NCBI GenBank assembly: GCA_050011315.1 | Contig: JBEKJI010000025.1 | Coordinates: 1-33,015 of the forward strand | Length of the DNA: 33,015 nt | Direction of reading: 5' to 3' | Source of the DNA: Fen-549 sp050011315 | GTDB lineage: Bacteria > Actinomycetota > Thermoleophilia > Gaiellales > Gaiellaceae | Shown here: positions 7,016 through 15,393 of the stretch, in pieces | Layout: every line of letters begins with the position of its first letter | Numbering within the stretch: position 1 is the first letter of the stretch | Position numbers and translations under genes: made by a program | Notes under the pieces: model-generated | Databases searched by the model: none | What the model saw: only the letters and a program-made list of their open reading frames with translations | What the model was told of the DNA's origin: nothing

Positions 7016-8254
7016 CTAGCGGGAGCTTCGCCGCTTGGGCGGGGTCTTCGCTCGAGCTTTGGCCTCGGCCGGGAACTCGCGCAGCGTCTGCCGCCGCCAG
7101 AGCTCGATCCCGATCGCCGTCAGGGCGGCGAGGATCGTCAGTCCGAACAGCCTCTGGGTTCCCGTAGTCGGTCCCCAGGCGAGGATGGCGAGGAAGAGGA
7201 AGAGGACGGCGGTGTGGAAGACCGCGCGGCGCTGGCGGAAGACCGGTACGAGCGTCCGTCTGATCGCCCGTGCCGGGCGGCTCGGCCCGCCCAGGAAGCC
7301 GGCGACGATTGCCGCGGCGCCGTAGGCGATCAGGGCGATCGCGATGTTCGCGAGCAGGCGCGTCTCGATCAGCCAGGCGCTGCGTATAGCCGGGCGGTAC
7401 GACTCGGTCGAGACGTAGGTGTTGATCACGGCGTCGCCGACCATGCGCCGCACGATCAGAAGGATGAAGCCGACCAGGACGACGCTCACGCCCGAGGCCT
7501 CGAGCACTCCGCGCCGTCGCCCGCGGGCCAGGAAGATCGCAAGCGCGAAGAGCGCGAGTGCAAGCAGCGTAAGCCAGACGCTGAGGATGCGGATTACGCG
7601 CACCGCGCGCTGGGCGGTCGCGAGCTCGTTCGAGCGAACGAGAAGGATCTTACCGTTCACGGGGTTCGTCTTCAGGCGGCCGGCCACCCCGAGCTGCTTG
7701 GCGGCACCGGTTACGAGCGGCCCCAGGTCGAGCACCACGCCTCCCTTGGAGGTCTCGAGTGGGCCGGTGCTCTTTCCCTCGAGAACCGTGACGAGCGCGC
7801 TGTGGGCGCGGCGGTTGGTCTGTCTCCAGAGCGCCTGCGCCTGAGAAGTGCCGAGGAAGCTGTTGATAGTGCGGACGCTGGCGCTCTCGAGCGCGACGGC
7901 GGCCACCGGTGCGATTCCCTTGGCCCGCGAGGGTAGGGCGCGGTTCAGCTGCTTCTGCAGGTCGGCCCTTTGGTTGATCAGATCGACGATCTTCTGCGAG
8001 ACGACATCACGAACGTTGCGATCGGCCAGTAGCTGCGAGGACGACTTCGTCCACTCGTTCGTGTCGAGCAGCTGGCGCTTTGTCCAGATCGTCAGCGAGG
8101 CGGCGAGCGTCGTCAGCGTTGCCAGGACGACGAGCGTCCAGACCGCGAGCGCTCGCTTCGTACTCAGGGGTTCGGCGTTCAAGGCAGGAGAAAGCGTACG
8201 CTTCCCCGGCGGCCGGAGTCGGGGGCTCGCGCGTTCGGCAGTACGCGCGCGCAC
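7016..8254 (-). CDS. Multi-pass membrane protein with a large extracytoplasmic loop
   Basis: A protein of up to 412 residues. Predicted membrane helices lie at about 36-57, 221-243, 254-270, 301-322, 344-360 and 367-384, with a domain of about 160 residues between the first and second. The C-terminus is Arg/Lys-rich and cytoplasmic. Layout and size resemble uncharacterised actinobacterial integral membrane proteins; I cannot name a function. The start is uncertain: GTG 8254 has no ribosome site, and an alternative is TTG 8180-8182, closer to the first helix. It is divergent from the thioesterase gene, with about 46 bp between starts if GTG 8254 is used. Confidence 0.85.
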   Translation of the reverse strand: MRARTAERASPRLRPPGKRTLSPALNAEPLSTKRALAVWTLVVLATLTTLAASLTIWTKRQLLDTNEWTKSSSQLLADRNVRDVVSQKIVDLINQRADLQKQLNRALPSRAKGIAPVAAVALESASVRTINSFLGTSQAQALWRQTNRRAHSALVTVLEGKSTGPLETSKGGVVLDLGPLVTGAAKQLGVAGRLKTNPVNGKILLVRSNELATAQRAVRVIRILSVWLTLLALALFALAIFLARGRRRGVLEASGVSVVLVGFILLIVRRMVGDAVINTYVSTESYRPAIRSAWLIETRLLANIAIALIAYGAAAIVAGFLGGPSRPARAIRRTLVPVFRQRRAVFHTAVLFLFLAILAWGPTTGTQRLFGLTILAALTAIGIELWRRQTLREFPAEAKARAKTPPKRRSSR

Positions 8255-8300
8255 CGGTTAGGCGATGATTCCGGTCACTCGCACAAGCCGAGGGGAGAGC

Positions 8301-9059
8301 ATGCAGATCGACGATGAAGCGCCGGCTTTCGCGGAGCTCGTCCCGCTCCCGGCGAGCGGGCGCACCTTCACGGCCCGCCGCCGCGTACGGCTCTCGGACG
8401 CCGACGCCCGCGGACGCTTGCGCCTGGACGCCATCGCGCGCTATCTGCAGGACGTCGCCAATGACGACGTGTTCGAGACGAGTTGGGGTTCGCCCGTTCA
8501 CTTCTGGTTGGTGCGCCGGACCGTGATCCAGGTGCTGCGGCCGGTCTCGATCGAGGAGATGGTCGAGCTGACGACCTGGTCGAGCGGCGCCGGCTCCTCG
8601 TCGGCCTCGCGGCGGACGACCTTGAGCGGCGAGCGCGGCGGCCTGATCGAGGCCGAAAGCGTCTGGGTTCACCTCAGCCGCGAGCTGCGTCCGGAGCGCA
8701 TGCGCGGAAACTTCTACGAGGTCTACGGGCCCTCCACGAACGGACGCAAGATCACGCCTCGGCTCGAGCTCCCCGATCTGCCCGCGGGCGCCGAGCGCAG
8801 CGTTTGGCCGCTCAGGCACTGCGACCTCGATGTGCTCGGACACCTGAACAACGCCGCCTACTGGGAAGCGATCGAGGAGACCGCGGCGCGCGAGGGAGTG
8901 AGCCTGGCCGGGCCGCTCGAAGCCGTGCTCGAGTTTCGCCGGCCGCTCGACCTCGAAGACGAGGTCGAGCTCCTCTACTCGCCGGAAGAGAACGGCTTCG
9001 GGCTCGCGTTTACGGCTGCGGGCGCGATCAGAGCCGTGGCAGTGCTCCGGATCGCCTAA
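8301..9059 (+). CDS. Acyl-ACP thioesterase-like (double hotdog) protein
   Basis: A 252-residue protein starting at ATG 8301 behind GAGGGGAG. Two hotdog-type halves are apparent. The first begins near FTARRRVRLSDADARGRL; the second contains HCDLDVLGHLNNAAYWEAIEE, close to the D-x-x-x-H-x-N-N-x-x-Y-x-E pattern of FAT-type acyl-acyl carrier protein thioesterases. The conserved Asn/His/Glu of the second half are candidate catalytic residues. The expected role is cytosolic release of fatty acids from ACP (or CoA). It is convergent with the PerM-like gene. The substrate, ACP versus CoA, cannot be settled from the sequence. Confidence 0.85.
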   Translation: MQIDDEAPAFAELVPLPASGRTFTARRRVRLSDADARGRLRLDAIARYLQDVANDDVFETSWGSPVHFWLVRRTVIQVLRPVSIEEMVELTTWSSGAGSSSASRRTTLSGERGGLIEAESVWVHLSRELRPERMRGNFYEVYGPSTNGRKITPRLELPDLPAGAERSVWPLRHCDLDVLGHLNNAAYWEAIEETAAREGVSLAGPLEAVLEFRRPLDLEDEVELLYSPEENGFGLAFTAAGAIRAVAVLRIA

Positions 9060-9074
9060 GCCGAAGCTGCCGTT

Positions 9075-9102
9075 GCTACCTGCGAACGGCGGGTAGCGTT
9101 CT
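9075..9102 (+). terminator. Weak hairpin between convergent genes
   Basis: GCTACC (9075-9080) can pair with GGTAGC (9092-9097), followed by GTTCTT. An alternative stem GCCGTT/AACGGC overlaps it. The position just after the thioesterase stop suggests a weak terminator. Confidence 0.3.
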
Positions 9103-9150
9103 TCACCTCCACGTCGCCGTCGCGCATTCGGTCGCTAGAACCCGATCTGC

Positions 9151-10215
9151 CTATTCCTCCGGCTCCTTCGCGGAATGGAGCACCGACGGCACCTCCTCGT
9201 CGGCCGGGTTCTTGTTCCGCAGGATCACGTCGAAGAGGGTCGCCAGCACGACGGCGATCGGGATCGCGAGAAGGACGTAGAAGGCGCCGAGAAGGAAACC
9301 GATCACCGTTACCGAGATGAAAACGACCAGGGGCGAGAGGCCGACGGCACTACCGAGAACGTGCGGCGCGATGTAGTAGTCCTCGAGCTCGCGCAACACG
9401 ATCACGGCGATGGCGGCACCCAGGGCCACCTGCCAGCTCACGGTCAGGCCGACGCCGACCGCCACCACGCCCGCGGCGAGCGGTCCGACCACGGGGACGA
9501 GCTCGACCACCCCCGCGAAACCGCCGAGCAGCAGCCAGTAGGGCATCCCGTCGAGCCAGAAGGCGAACGAGAGCACGATTCCGACGAACATGATCAGAAG
9601 GAGCTCGCCGCGAACGAAGGCGCCCAGCTTCATGTCGATCAGCCACCAGGTGTCGCGCACGATCTTTCGTCGCGCGCGCGGCAGCATCGACGTGAAGAGA
9701 TCGACGGCGTGGTCGCGCTCGAAGATCCAGTAGGCGGCGACGGCGAACGCGAAGAAGATGCCGATCAAGACCTCGAACGCTTTCTTGGTGACGTTGATGG
9801 CGGGATGGACCAGGCTGCGCGCCGAGGGCAGGCGCTTGAGGTACTTCTCGGTCGAGGAGAGGATCTCGTGCTTGATCCCGGTCGAGCTTGGGGCCGTTTT
9901 GATCGCAGTCTCGGCTTGCCTGACCGCATCCGGGACGACAAGTGCGAGAAAGAGAGCGATCAGCCCGAACAGTGTGAGGTAGTGGAGGAGAACGCCAAGG
10001 CTGCGTGGCACATGGTGGCGGGCCAGCCAGTCCACGCCGGGGCGCATCGCAGCCGCGATCACGAAGCCGAGGAAGAGCAGGCCGATGACGACCTTGATCT
10101 TCCAGAGCGCGAGCGCGGCAACCACGATCGCGACGGCGACGAGTGTCGAAATCGCCGCTTTCTTAGCGGTATTTTCCACTACCGGCGCTTTCTTGCCGCT
10201 CGCTAATGGATACAA
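9151..10215 (-). CDS. AI-2E family (PerM-like) membrane transporter
   Basis: A protein of up to 354 residues with the classic arrangement of the family: two or three N-terminal helices (about residues 22-62 and 73-97), a soluble or amphipathic middle, then a block of about five helices towards the C-terminus, with a charged tail (NPADEEVP…). Members include E. coli PerM/TqsA and Na+/H+ antiporter-like proteins; the physiological substrate is often not AI-2. The start is uncertain: TTG 10215 has no ribosome site, and GTG 10177-10179 is an alternative. It lies downstream of the MFS gene on the same strand, but a terminator candidate separates them. Confidence 0.88.
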   Translation of the reverse strand: MYPLASGKKAPVVENTAKKAAISTLVAVAIVVAALALWKIKVVIGLLFLGFVIAAAMRPGVDWLARHHVPRSLGVLLHYLTLFGLIALFLALVVPDAVRQAETAIKTAPSSTGIKHEILSSTEKYLKRLPSARSLVHPAINVTKKAFEVLIGIFFAFAVAAYWIFERDHAVDLFTSMLPRARRKIVRDTWWLIDMKLGAFVRGELLLIMFVGIVLSFAFWLDGMPYWLLLGGFAGVVELVPVVGPLAAGVVAVGVGLTVSWQVALGAAIAVIVLRELEDYYIAPHVLGSAVGLSPLVVFISVTVIGFLLGAFYVLLAIPIAVVLATLFDVILRNKNPADEEVPSVLHSAKEPEE

Positions 10216-10257
10216 GGATACAAACCGGGCGCGGAGAGCGCAGCGGCGGAAACCGGG

Positions 10258-10300
10258 GAAAAGCCGCCGTACTCATCTTCGGTTCTCGAAATAGCGGCGG
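10258..10300 (-). terminator. Probable terminator of the MFS gene
   Basis: On the minus strand CCGCCG (10300-10295) pairs with CGGCGG (10269-10264), enclosing a smaller TTCG/CGAA hairpin, and is followed by C and TTTT (10262-10259). It lies 5 nt after the MFS stop codon, between it and the PerM-like gene. Confidence 0.5.
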
Positions 10301-10304
10301 TTGC

Positions 10305-11621
10305 TTACCACGTCTCAGGGGGCGGCCCGGGCGGCTCGGCCGGCAAGGGCGCCGGCAGCGTCCGCCCGCGTCCCGGGCGCAGCTCTTCGAGCCGGTCGAT
10401 ATGAGCGAGCGCGGGGAAGAGGCGCGGCCAGATCGCCGCCAACACGATCGTCAGCGCGCCGCCGGCGACGACCGCCGGCACCGCTCCGACCAGTGCGGCC
10501 GCCGCGCCCGACTCGAAGGCGCCGAGCTGGTTGGAGGCGCTGATGAAGACCATCTCGACGGCGCCCACGCGCCCGCGCAGCTTGTTCGGCGTCGCCAGCG
10601 CGGCCGTCGTGGCGCGGATGTTCATGCTGATCATGTCGACGAAGCCGCTGACTGCCAGCGCTGCGAGTGAGAGCGGGAAGGAATGCGAGAGACCGAAGAC
10701 GATCATGCTCACGCCGAACCCGGCGACGACCAGGAAGAGCGTTTGTCCGGCACGGCGCATCGACGGCCGGCGCGCCAGTATCACCCCCGCCACGATCGCC
10801 CCAAGGGCGGGCGCGGCCCGGAGCAGGCCCAGACCACCTGTTCCCACATGCAGGATCGAGCGCGCGAAGAGGGGCGCAAGCGCAATCGCACCGCCGAAGA
10901 GAACGGCGAAGAGGTCGAGCGAGATCGCGCCTAGCAGCACCGGCGTTTGGCGGACGAAGCCGACGCCGGCGAGCACGCTCTTCCAGTCCGGCGAGCCGCC
11001 GCTCTCGGCGTGGGTGCGGGCGGACTGCGAGCGTAACCCGAGTACGCAGGCGAGAGCGAGCACCATCAGTCCGCCGGAGGCGGCGTAGGGGAGCTCGGGC
11101 CGGACGTAGAAGATGAACCCGCCCAGAGCCGGGCCGGCGACGGTTGCTATCTGCATCGCCATCGAGCGCAGCGCCATGGCACCCGGGAGCAGTTCGGCCG
11201 GAACCAGCGTCGGCGGCAGCGCGCGAGCAGCCGGGCTTCCGATTGCGCTCGCGACTCCGGTCGCCGCAGCGAGCGCGACGAAAGGCCAGAGCCTCGTGGC
11301 GCCCGCCAGGGTCACGGCCACCAGCACCGCCATCACGGCCATGTTGAGCAGAAGCGCGCCTGCGAACACGAGCCGGCGCGGGAAGCGATCCGCGAGATGC
11401 CCGGCCGGAAGCGCGAGCAGCGGCAGCGGTACGAACTCCGCCAGCCCGATCAGGCCGAGATCGAAGGCGCTTTGGTGGATGTCGTACACCTGCCAGCCGA
11501 CGATCACGCCTGCCATCTGGCTGCCGAGGCCCATCGCCAGCGACGCGACCCAGAGCAGAGCGAAATCCCTGTGATGCAGGGCGGGGGGAAGGCGGCGCTT
11601 TTTACCTGTCTCGGGTGTCAC
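10305..11621 (-). CDS. MFS transporter (EntS/MFS_3-type exporter)
   Basis: A 438-residue protein from GTG 11619-11621 (AGGAAG about 10 nt upstream). The frame continues much further upstream, but only as a mirror of the DJ-1 gene on the other strand. Twelve hydrophobic segments are apparent. The loop between helices 2 and 3 has GHLADRFPRR, the MFS motif-A type sequence. Overall it resembles the enterobactin-exporter-like MFS_3 group, which pump siderophores, drugs or metabolites across the cytoplasmic membrane using the proton gradient. The Pro-rich C-terminal tail is not conserved in the family. It is divergent from the DJ-1/PfpI gene, with 60 bp between starts, so the two may be co-regulated; the cargo is unknown. 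Confidence 0.9.
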   Translation of the reverse strand: MTPETGKKRRLPPALHHRDFALLWVASLAMGLGSQMAGVIVGWQVYDIHQSAFDLGLIGLAEFVPLPLLALPAGHLADRFPRRLVFAGALLLNMAVMAVLVAVTLAGATRLWPFVALAAATGVASAIGSPAARALPPTLVPAELLPGAMALRSMAMQIATVAGPALGGFIFYVRPELPYAASGGLMVLALACVLGLRSQSARTHAESGGSPDWKSVLAGVGFVRQTPVLLGAISLDLFAVLFGGAIALAPLFARSILHVGTGGLGLLRAAPALGAIVAGVILARRPSMRRAGQTLFLVVAGFGVSMIVFGLSHSFPLSLAALAVSGFVDMISMNIRATTAALATPNKLRGRVGAVEMVFISASNQLGAFESGAAAALVGAVPAVVAGGALTIVLAAIWPRLFPALAHIDRLEELRPGRGRTLPAPLPAEPPGPPPETW

Positions 11622-11681
11622 GACTTCGATTCTTCCTGAGGAGGCGAAACCCAGCGAACGGTTGCCGTACGCTACGAGGCG

Positions 11682-12341
11682 ATGGAGATCGCGATTCTGC
11701 TTTTCGACGGGGTGATGGCTCTCGACGCTATCGGGCCCTACGATGTCTTGAGCCGCATTCCGGGAGTGCGCATCCGCTGGCCGGCGCTGGAGCCGGGACC
11801 GAAGCGGACATCGGAGGGCTCGCTGGCGCTTGTAGCGAGCGAAACCCTGGACGAGGTCGCGGCGCCGGACGTGTTGGTGGTACCCGGAGGCGCCGGTGTT
11901 ATCGCGCTGCTCGAGAACGAGCGGCTGCTCGACTGGCTCCGGGGCGTGCACGAGCGCTCGCGCTGGACGACCTCGGTCTGCACCGGCGCGCTGCTGCTCG
12001 GCGCGGCCGGGATCCTCGAGGGGCTGGAGGCCACGACCCACTGGCGAGCTCTCGAGCAGCTCTCCGGCTGGGGTGCCCGCCCGGTCGAGCGGCGCGTGGT
12101 GGAACAGGGAAAGGTGATCACCGCCGCGGGTGTCTCGGCCGGCATCGACATGGCGCTACTGCTCACCGAACGGCTTGCGGGAAGGGAGGTCGCGCAGGCT
12201 GCCCAGCTCGCGATCGAGTACGACCCCGAGCCGCCCTTCGACACCGGCTCGCCGCGCAAGGCTCCGCCCGAGCTGGTGGCTCTGGTACGCGCAGGCATCG
12301 AGCGGAAGGGCACCGAGCCCGAACCGGGCGAAGGCGGTTGA
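11682..12341 (+). CDS. DJ-1/PfpI family protein, isonitrile hydratase-like
   Basis: A 219-residue protein from ATG 11682. It has the flavodoxin-like DJ-1 fold with nucleophile Cys100 in SVCTGALLLG, followed by EATTHW (about 116-121), then AGIDMALLLTERL and a C-terminal EYDPEPPFDTGSP. This combination is characteristic of the isonitrile hydratase (InhA)/ThiJ branch, which converts isonitriles to N-substituted formamides, rather than of the PfpI protease or glyoxalase branches. It is cytoplasmic. The divergent MFS exporter might handle a related toxic metabolite, but that is inference. Without biochemical data a general detoxification or chaperone role is equally possible. Confidence 0.88.
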   Translation: MEIAILLFDGVMALDAIGPYDVLSRIPGVRIRWPALEPGPKRTSEGSLALVASETLDEVAAPDVLVVPGGAGVIALLENERLLDWLRGVHERSRWTTSVCTGALLLGAAGILEGLEATTHWRALEQLSGWGARPVERRVVEQGKVITAAGVSAGIDMALLLTERLAGREVAQAAQLAIEYDPEPPFDTGSPRKAPPELVALVRAGIERKGTEPEPGEGG

Positions 12342-12423
12342 TCGCCCGGCCGCCGTGTAGGCGCTTGCTTTTACCTCGCGCGTGCGAGAGAGTCACCCTT
12401 CACCGTCTAAGGAGGAAGGACGC

Positions 12424-13431
12424 ATGCCTGCTTCGCTCTCGCCGCGTTACCTCGTGGCACTCACCGCGGCGTTCGTCGCCGCCGTTTTCATCTTCGCCGG
12501 TGTCTATACGGCGACCCAGCACAAGCCAGTACCGCACCAAGTGCGCGTGGGCGTGGTCGGACACGACACGCTGCTGAGGTTGAAAATCGCACTCAGCCTG
12601 CCTCCGCTCAAAGCCAGCTACTTCGACATGATCGAGTACAAGAGCGCCGACGATCTCAAGACGGCGATCAAAGAGCGCAAGATCTACGCCGGTTTCTACA
12701 ACCAGGGAAAGACGGCAGTGCTGATCGTGGCACCCGCGTCCGGGAAGCTGTTGCGCGACAACCTCGTGATGACCGCAACCAACCTCCTGAGCAGTTTGAA
12801 AATACCGCTCCAGGTACAGGACCTCGTGCCTCTGGGCAAGGGCGACACTTCCGGGCTCTCGAGTTACACCTTCCAGTACGGCCTGCTGGTGCCCGCCTTC
12901 TTCTTCGGCATTCTCCTCTTCATGTACGCGGGCGCGCTCTCGCTCGTCTGGCGACTGGGACTGGCCGCCGGCTACTCGATCGCCGCCGGAATCGTGGGAG
13001 CGTTGACCGTCGACCAGGTCGTCGGTGCGCTGCCCGGTCATTTCCTCGCTATTGCCGGGCTTGGGATCCTCTACTCGTTGATGGCCGTGCTGGTGACGTA
13101 CGGGCTGTCGAAGGTGATGAGTTTCGCCGGTCTGGCTCTGGCCGGTCTGGCTCTGATCCTGGTCGGGAACAGCACCGGCGGCGGCTCGATCAACCAGGAG
13201 TTTCTGCCCGACACCTTCCGCTCGCTCGGCCAGGCGTTCCCGAACGGAGCGTTCATCCGCACCGTCCGTGACACCGTCTACTTCGGCGGTAACAACACCA
13301 GCCAGTCGCTGATGGTGGTGGGGCTGTGGGCGCTCGGCGGGCTCGTGCTAGTTCTCGTGGCAGATCCCGTTCGCGCCCTCGTGACGCGTCCGATGCGGGC
13401 GAAGAAGGCCGCGCCGAAGTCGGCCTCCTAG
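12424..13431 (+). CDS. ABC-2/YhgE-Pip-like membrane protein, paralog 1
   Basis: A 335-residue protein starting at ATG 12424 with a strong AAGGAGG 7 nt upstream. One N-terminal helix (about 9-28) is followed by an extracytoplasmic domain of about 120 residues (30-155), then five or six helices (from about 160 to 320) and a Lys-rich cytoplasmic tail. The order matches the ABC-2-like / YhgE-Pip / DUF3533 group of envelope membrane proteins. A conserved block NQEFLP…FRSLGQAFPNGAF lies before the last helix. No ATPase is fused or adjacent on this strand. It is 40 percent or more similar by eye, end to end, to the next gene, so the pair arose by tandem duplication. Function unknown; possible export of cell-envelope compounds. 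Confidence 0.82.
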   Translation: MPASLSPRYLVALTAAFVAAVFIFAGVYTATQHKPVPHQVRVGVVGHDTLLRLKIALSLPPLKASYFDMIEYKSADDLKTAIKERKIYAGFYNQGKTAVLIVAPASGKLLRDNLVMTATNLLSSLKIPLQVQDLVPLGKGDTSGLSSYTFQYGLLVPAFFFGILLFMYAGALSLVWRLGLAAGYSIAAGIVGALTVDQVVGALPGHFLAIAGLGILYSLMAVLVTYGLSKVMSFAGLALAGLALILVGNSTGGGSINQEFLPDTFRSLGQAFPNGAFIRTVRDTVYFGGNNTSQSLMVVGLWALGGLVLVLVADPVRALVTRPMRAKKAAPKSAS

Positions 13432-13444
13432 CTCTCCGAATCGT

Positions 13445-13485
13445 CGAGGGGCGCCGCGTTGCTAGGGAGGGCGCGGCGCCCCTCG
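13445..13485 (+). terminator. 14-bp hairpin between the tandem paralogs
   Basis: CGAGGGGCGCCGCG (13445-13458) and its exact inverse (13472-13485) are separated by 13 nt. There is no T run, so it may act as a weak terminator, an mRNA stabiliser or a partial attenuator that sets different levels for the two paralogs. Confidence 0.5.
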
Positions 13486-13595
13486 GGAAACGCACCGGTT
13501 TCCTTCCTCCCGGCCGGTCTCGGTCGCCGCGCTGTCTCGGTACTTGCGCCGGTCCCCGCTGCGGGTAAAGATCTCGCAACCCGAGAGGAGAAGAA

Positions 13596-14615
13596 ATGCC
13601 CGAGCAAGTCCCGTTACGAGCCCTGATCCGTCTGTCCGTCGCCCTCGCCGCCGTCAGCTTCGTCTTCGTCGCGATCTACGCCTTCACTCAGCACGCTCCG
13701 GAAGCGCACGGGCTACGGATCGCCTTCGTCGGCTCGTCGCTGGCGCGGATTCACTCCCAGACAGGCCTGGACGGCGTCTCTCCGGGCGCGTTCGAGCTGC
13801 ATGCGTACCCGAACGCCGCGAGCGCGCGCAAGGCGGTGCTCGAGCGCGAGGTCTACGGCGCCTACATCCAGGGAAACGGCTCGACGAGCACCATCCTCAC
13901 GGCGACCGCCGCCGGCTCGAGCGCCCAACAAGCGATCGAGCACGCCTTCGGCGAGATGGTCGCGCATGCTCCCGTAGGCATGGGGCGGGTGAAGCTCGTG
14001 ACGATCGACCTGAAACCGCTTCCGGCCAACGACTCGCGCGGTCTCTCCAGCTCAGCGCTTCAGTTTGGCCTGCTCCTGCCGAGCTTCGTCTTCGGGATCC
14101 TGCTCTTCATCTTCGGCCGCAGGACCGTTCTCGCGCAGCGGCTGCTGGCGATCGCCGTATTCGTCCTTGGCGCCGCGCTCGTGGCGGCGCTGACCGTGGG
14201 CCCGTTGATCGGGGCGTTCAGCGGGCACTTCTGGGCCATCCTGGCCGTCGGCGCGCTCTTCACCGCCGCGGCGGTGCTGATCACCTATGGGCTCGAGTCG
14301 CTACTCGGTTTCGCGGGCACCGGCTTGGCCGCCTTCATTCTCGTTCTGATCGGGAATGCGACCGCCGGCGGAGCCTCCAATCAGGAGTTCCTGCCGAACG
14401 GATTCCGCCAGATTGGACAGGCGCTCCCGAACGGGGCCTTCGTTCGCTTCATCCGAAACACGGTCTATTTCGACGGCAACCACACCGGCGTCGCGCTGCT
14501 CGTGATCGCGCTCTGGGCTCTGGGTGGCTTGGCGCTTGTGCTCGCTGCGGATCCCCTGAGGGCGCGGTTGGGCAGATCGGCGGCCGCGCCCGGGGCGGCG
14601 AACGCCTCGAGCTGA
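13596..14615 (+). CDS. ABC-2/YhgE-Pip-like membrane protein, paralog 2
   Basis: A 339-residue protein from ATG 13596 with GAGAGGAGAAG upstream. The layout is the same as paralog 1: one N-terminal helix ending IYAFTQHAPEAHG (compare VYTATQHKPVPHQ in paralog 1), an outer domain, and a helical C-terminal half with NQEFLPNGFRQIGQALPNGA. The shared block before the last helix is the best-conserved part, implying a functional motif, whereas the outer domains differ more, suggesting different ligands or partners. Its stop (14613-14615) is separated by one base from the stop of the opposing ABC permease gene. Likely inner-membrane; possibly an exporter subunit. Confidence 0.82.
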   Translation: MPEQVPLRALIRLSVALAAVSFVFVAIYAFTQHAPEAHGLRIAFVGSSLARIHSQTGLDGVSPGAFELHAYPNAASARKAVLEREVYGAYIQGNGSTSTILTATAAGSSAQQAIEHAFGEMVAHAPVGMGRVKLVTIDLKPLPANDSRGLSSSALQFGLLLPSFVFGILLFIFGRRTVLAQRLLAIAVFVLGAALVAALTVGPLIGAFSGHFWAILAVGALFTAAAVLITYGLESLLGFAGTGLAAFILVLIGNATAGGASNQEFLPNGFRQIGQALPNGAFVRFIRNTVYFDGNHTGVALLVIALWALGGLALVLAADPLRARLGRSAAAPGAANASS

Positions 14616-14616
14616 T

Positions 14617-15393
14617 CTAGATCGAGCGCTGGTAGGCGCGGATCGAGCGGGTGGCGAACGCCATGCAGACCACGAGCAGGGCGGCCAGTAGACCGAGGTG
14701 CTCGCCCACCTGACTCCAGTTGGTACCGGGGTTGACCGCCGACCTCGCCGCTTCGACCGCCCAGTTGAGCGGGTTGAACCGGGAGATAACACGTATCCAG
14801 TGCGGGATCAGGCTCTGCTGCATGAAAGCCGTCGAGAGAAAGGTCAGCGGCAGTAGAACGACGTTCAAAGTGGCGATCAGTGTCTCCTCGCGGCGAACGA
14901 GCAGCGCGATCCCGTTCGAGGCAGCGTTGAGCGACCCGCCCAGCAGTATGGCCGACAGGAAGACGATCAGCAGGCCGAGAGCGCCGTTCGAGAAGTGGGC
15001 CCCGAGGATGTAGGCCAGCAGGATGATGATGGTCGACTGGACGATGATCGAGAGCGAGGTCTGCAGCACGTGCCCGATGAAGAAGGCGCTGCGCCTAAGC
15101 GGCGACACGAGCAGCCGGTCGATCACGCCGCGATTGAGGTCGTCGATCGTCGCCATCCCGTTCCAGCCGCCCGAGAAGAAGGCGGTCATGATTAGAACGC
15201 CCGGAGCCAGGAACTGGATGTAGGAGGGGAATTGGAAGCCCGGGATCTTGGTGATGCTCTTGAAGAGCGGGCCGAAGAGGAGCAGGTATATCACGGGCTG
15301 GACCAGCGACACGACGATCCACGTGGGCTGGCGCCAGAGCCGGCGCAGGTTGCGGTCGGTCATGGTCAGGCTGTGCTGGAACAGGGTCCTCAT
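14617..15393 (-). CDS. ABC-2 type permease (DrrB-like)
   Basis: A 258-residue protein with six predicted helices and the ABC-2 signature region (NPLNWAVEAAR followed by the last helix). The early sequence RRLWRQPTWIVVSLVQPVIYLLLFG is typical of DrrB/NodJ-type permeases. It is the membrane partner of the ATPase encoded just upstream; the start codon ATG 15391-15393 overlaps the ATPase stop by 4 nt (ATGA), so translation is coupled. DrrAB systems export hydrophobic drugs or lipids; the substrate here is unknown. Confidence 0.93.
   Translation of the reverse strand: MRTLFQHSLTMTDRNLRRLWRQPTWIVVSLVQPVIYLLLFGPLFKSITKIPGFQFPSYIQFLAPGVLIMTAFFSGGWNGMATIDDLNRGVIDRLLVSPLRRSAFFIGHVLQTSLSIIVQSTIIILLAYILGAHFSNGALGLLIVFLSAILLGGSLNAASNGIALLVRREETLIATLNVVLLPLTFLSTAFMQQSLIPHWIRVISRFNPLNWAVEAARSAVNPGTNWSQVGEHLGLLAALLVVCMAFATRSIRAYQRSI

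Noticed and set aside
10209..10225. Short tandem GGATACAA repeat before the PerM-like gene considered as an operator or att site
   Set aside because: Only two 8-nt copies; too short to distinguish from chance.
11622..12041. N-terminal extension of the MFS transporter
   Set aside because: It mirrors the DJ-1 gene on the opposite strand; the MFS family start is near GTG 11621.
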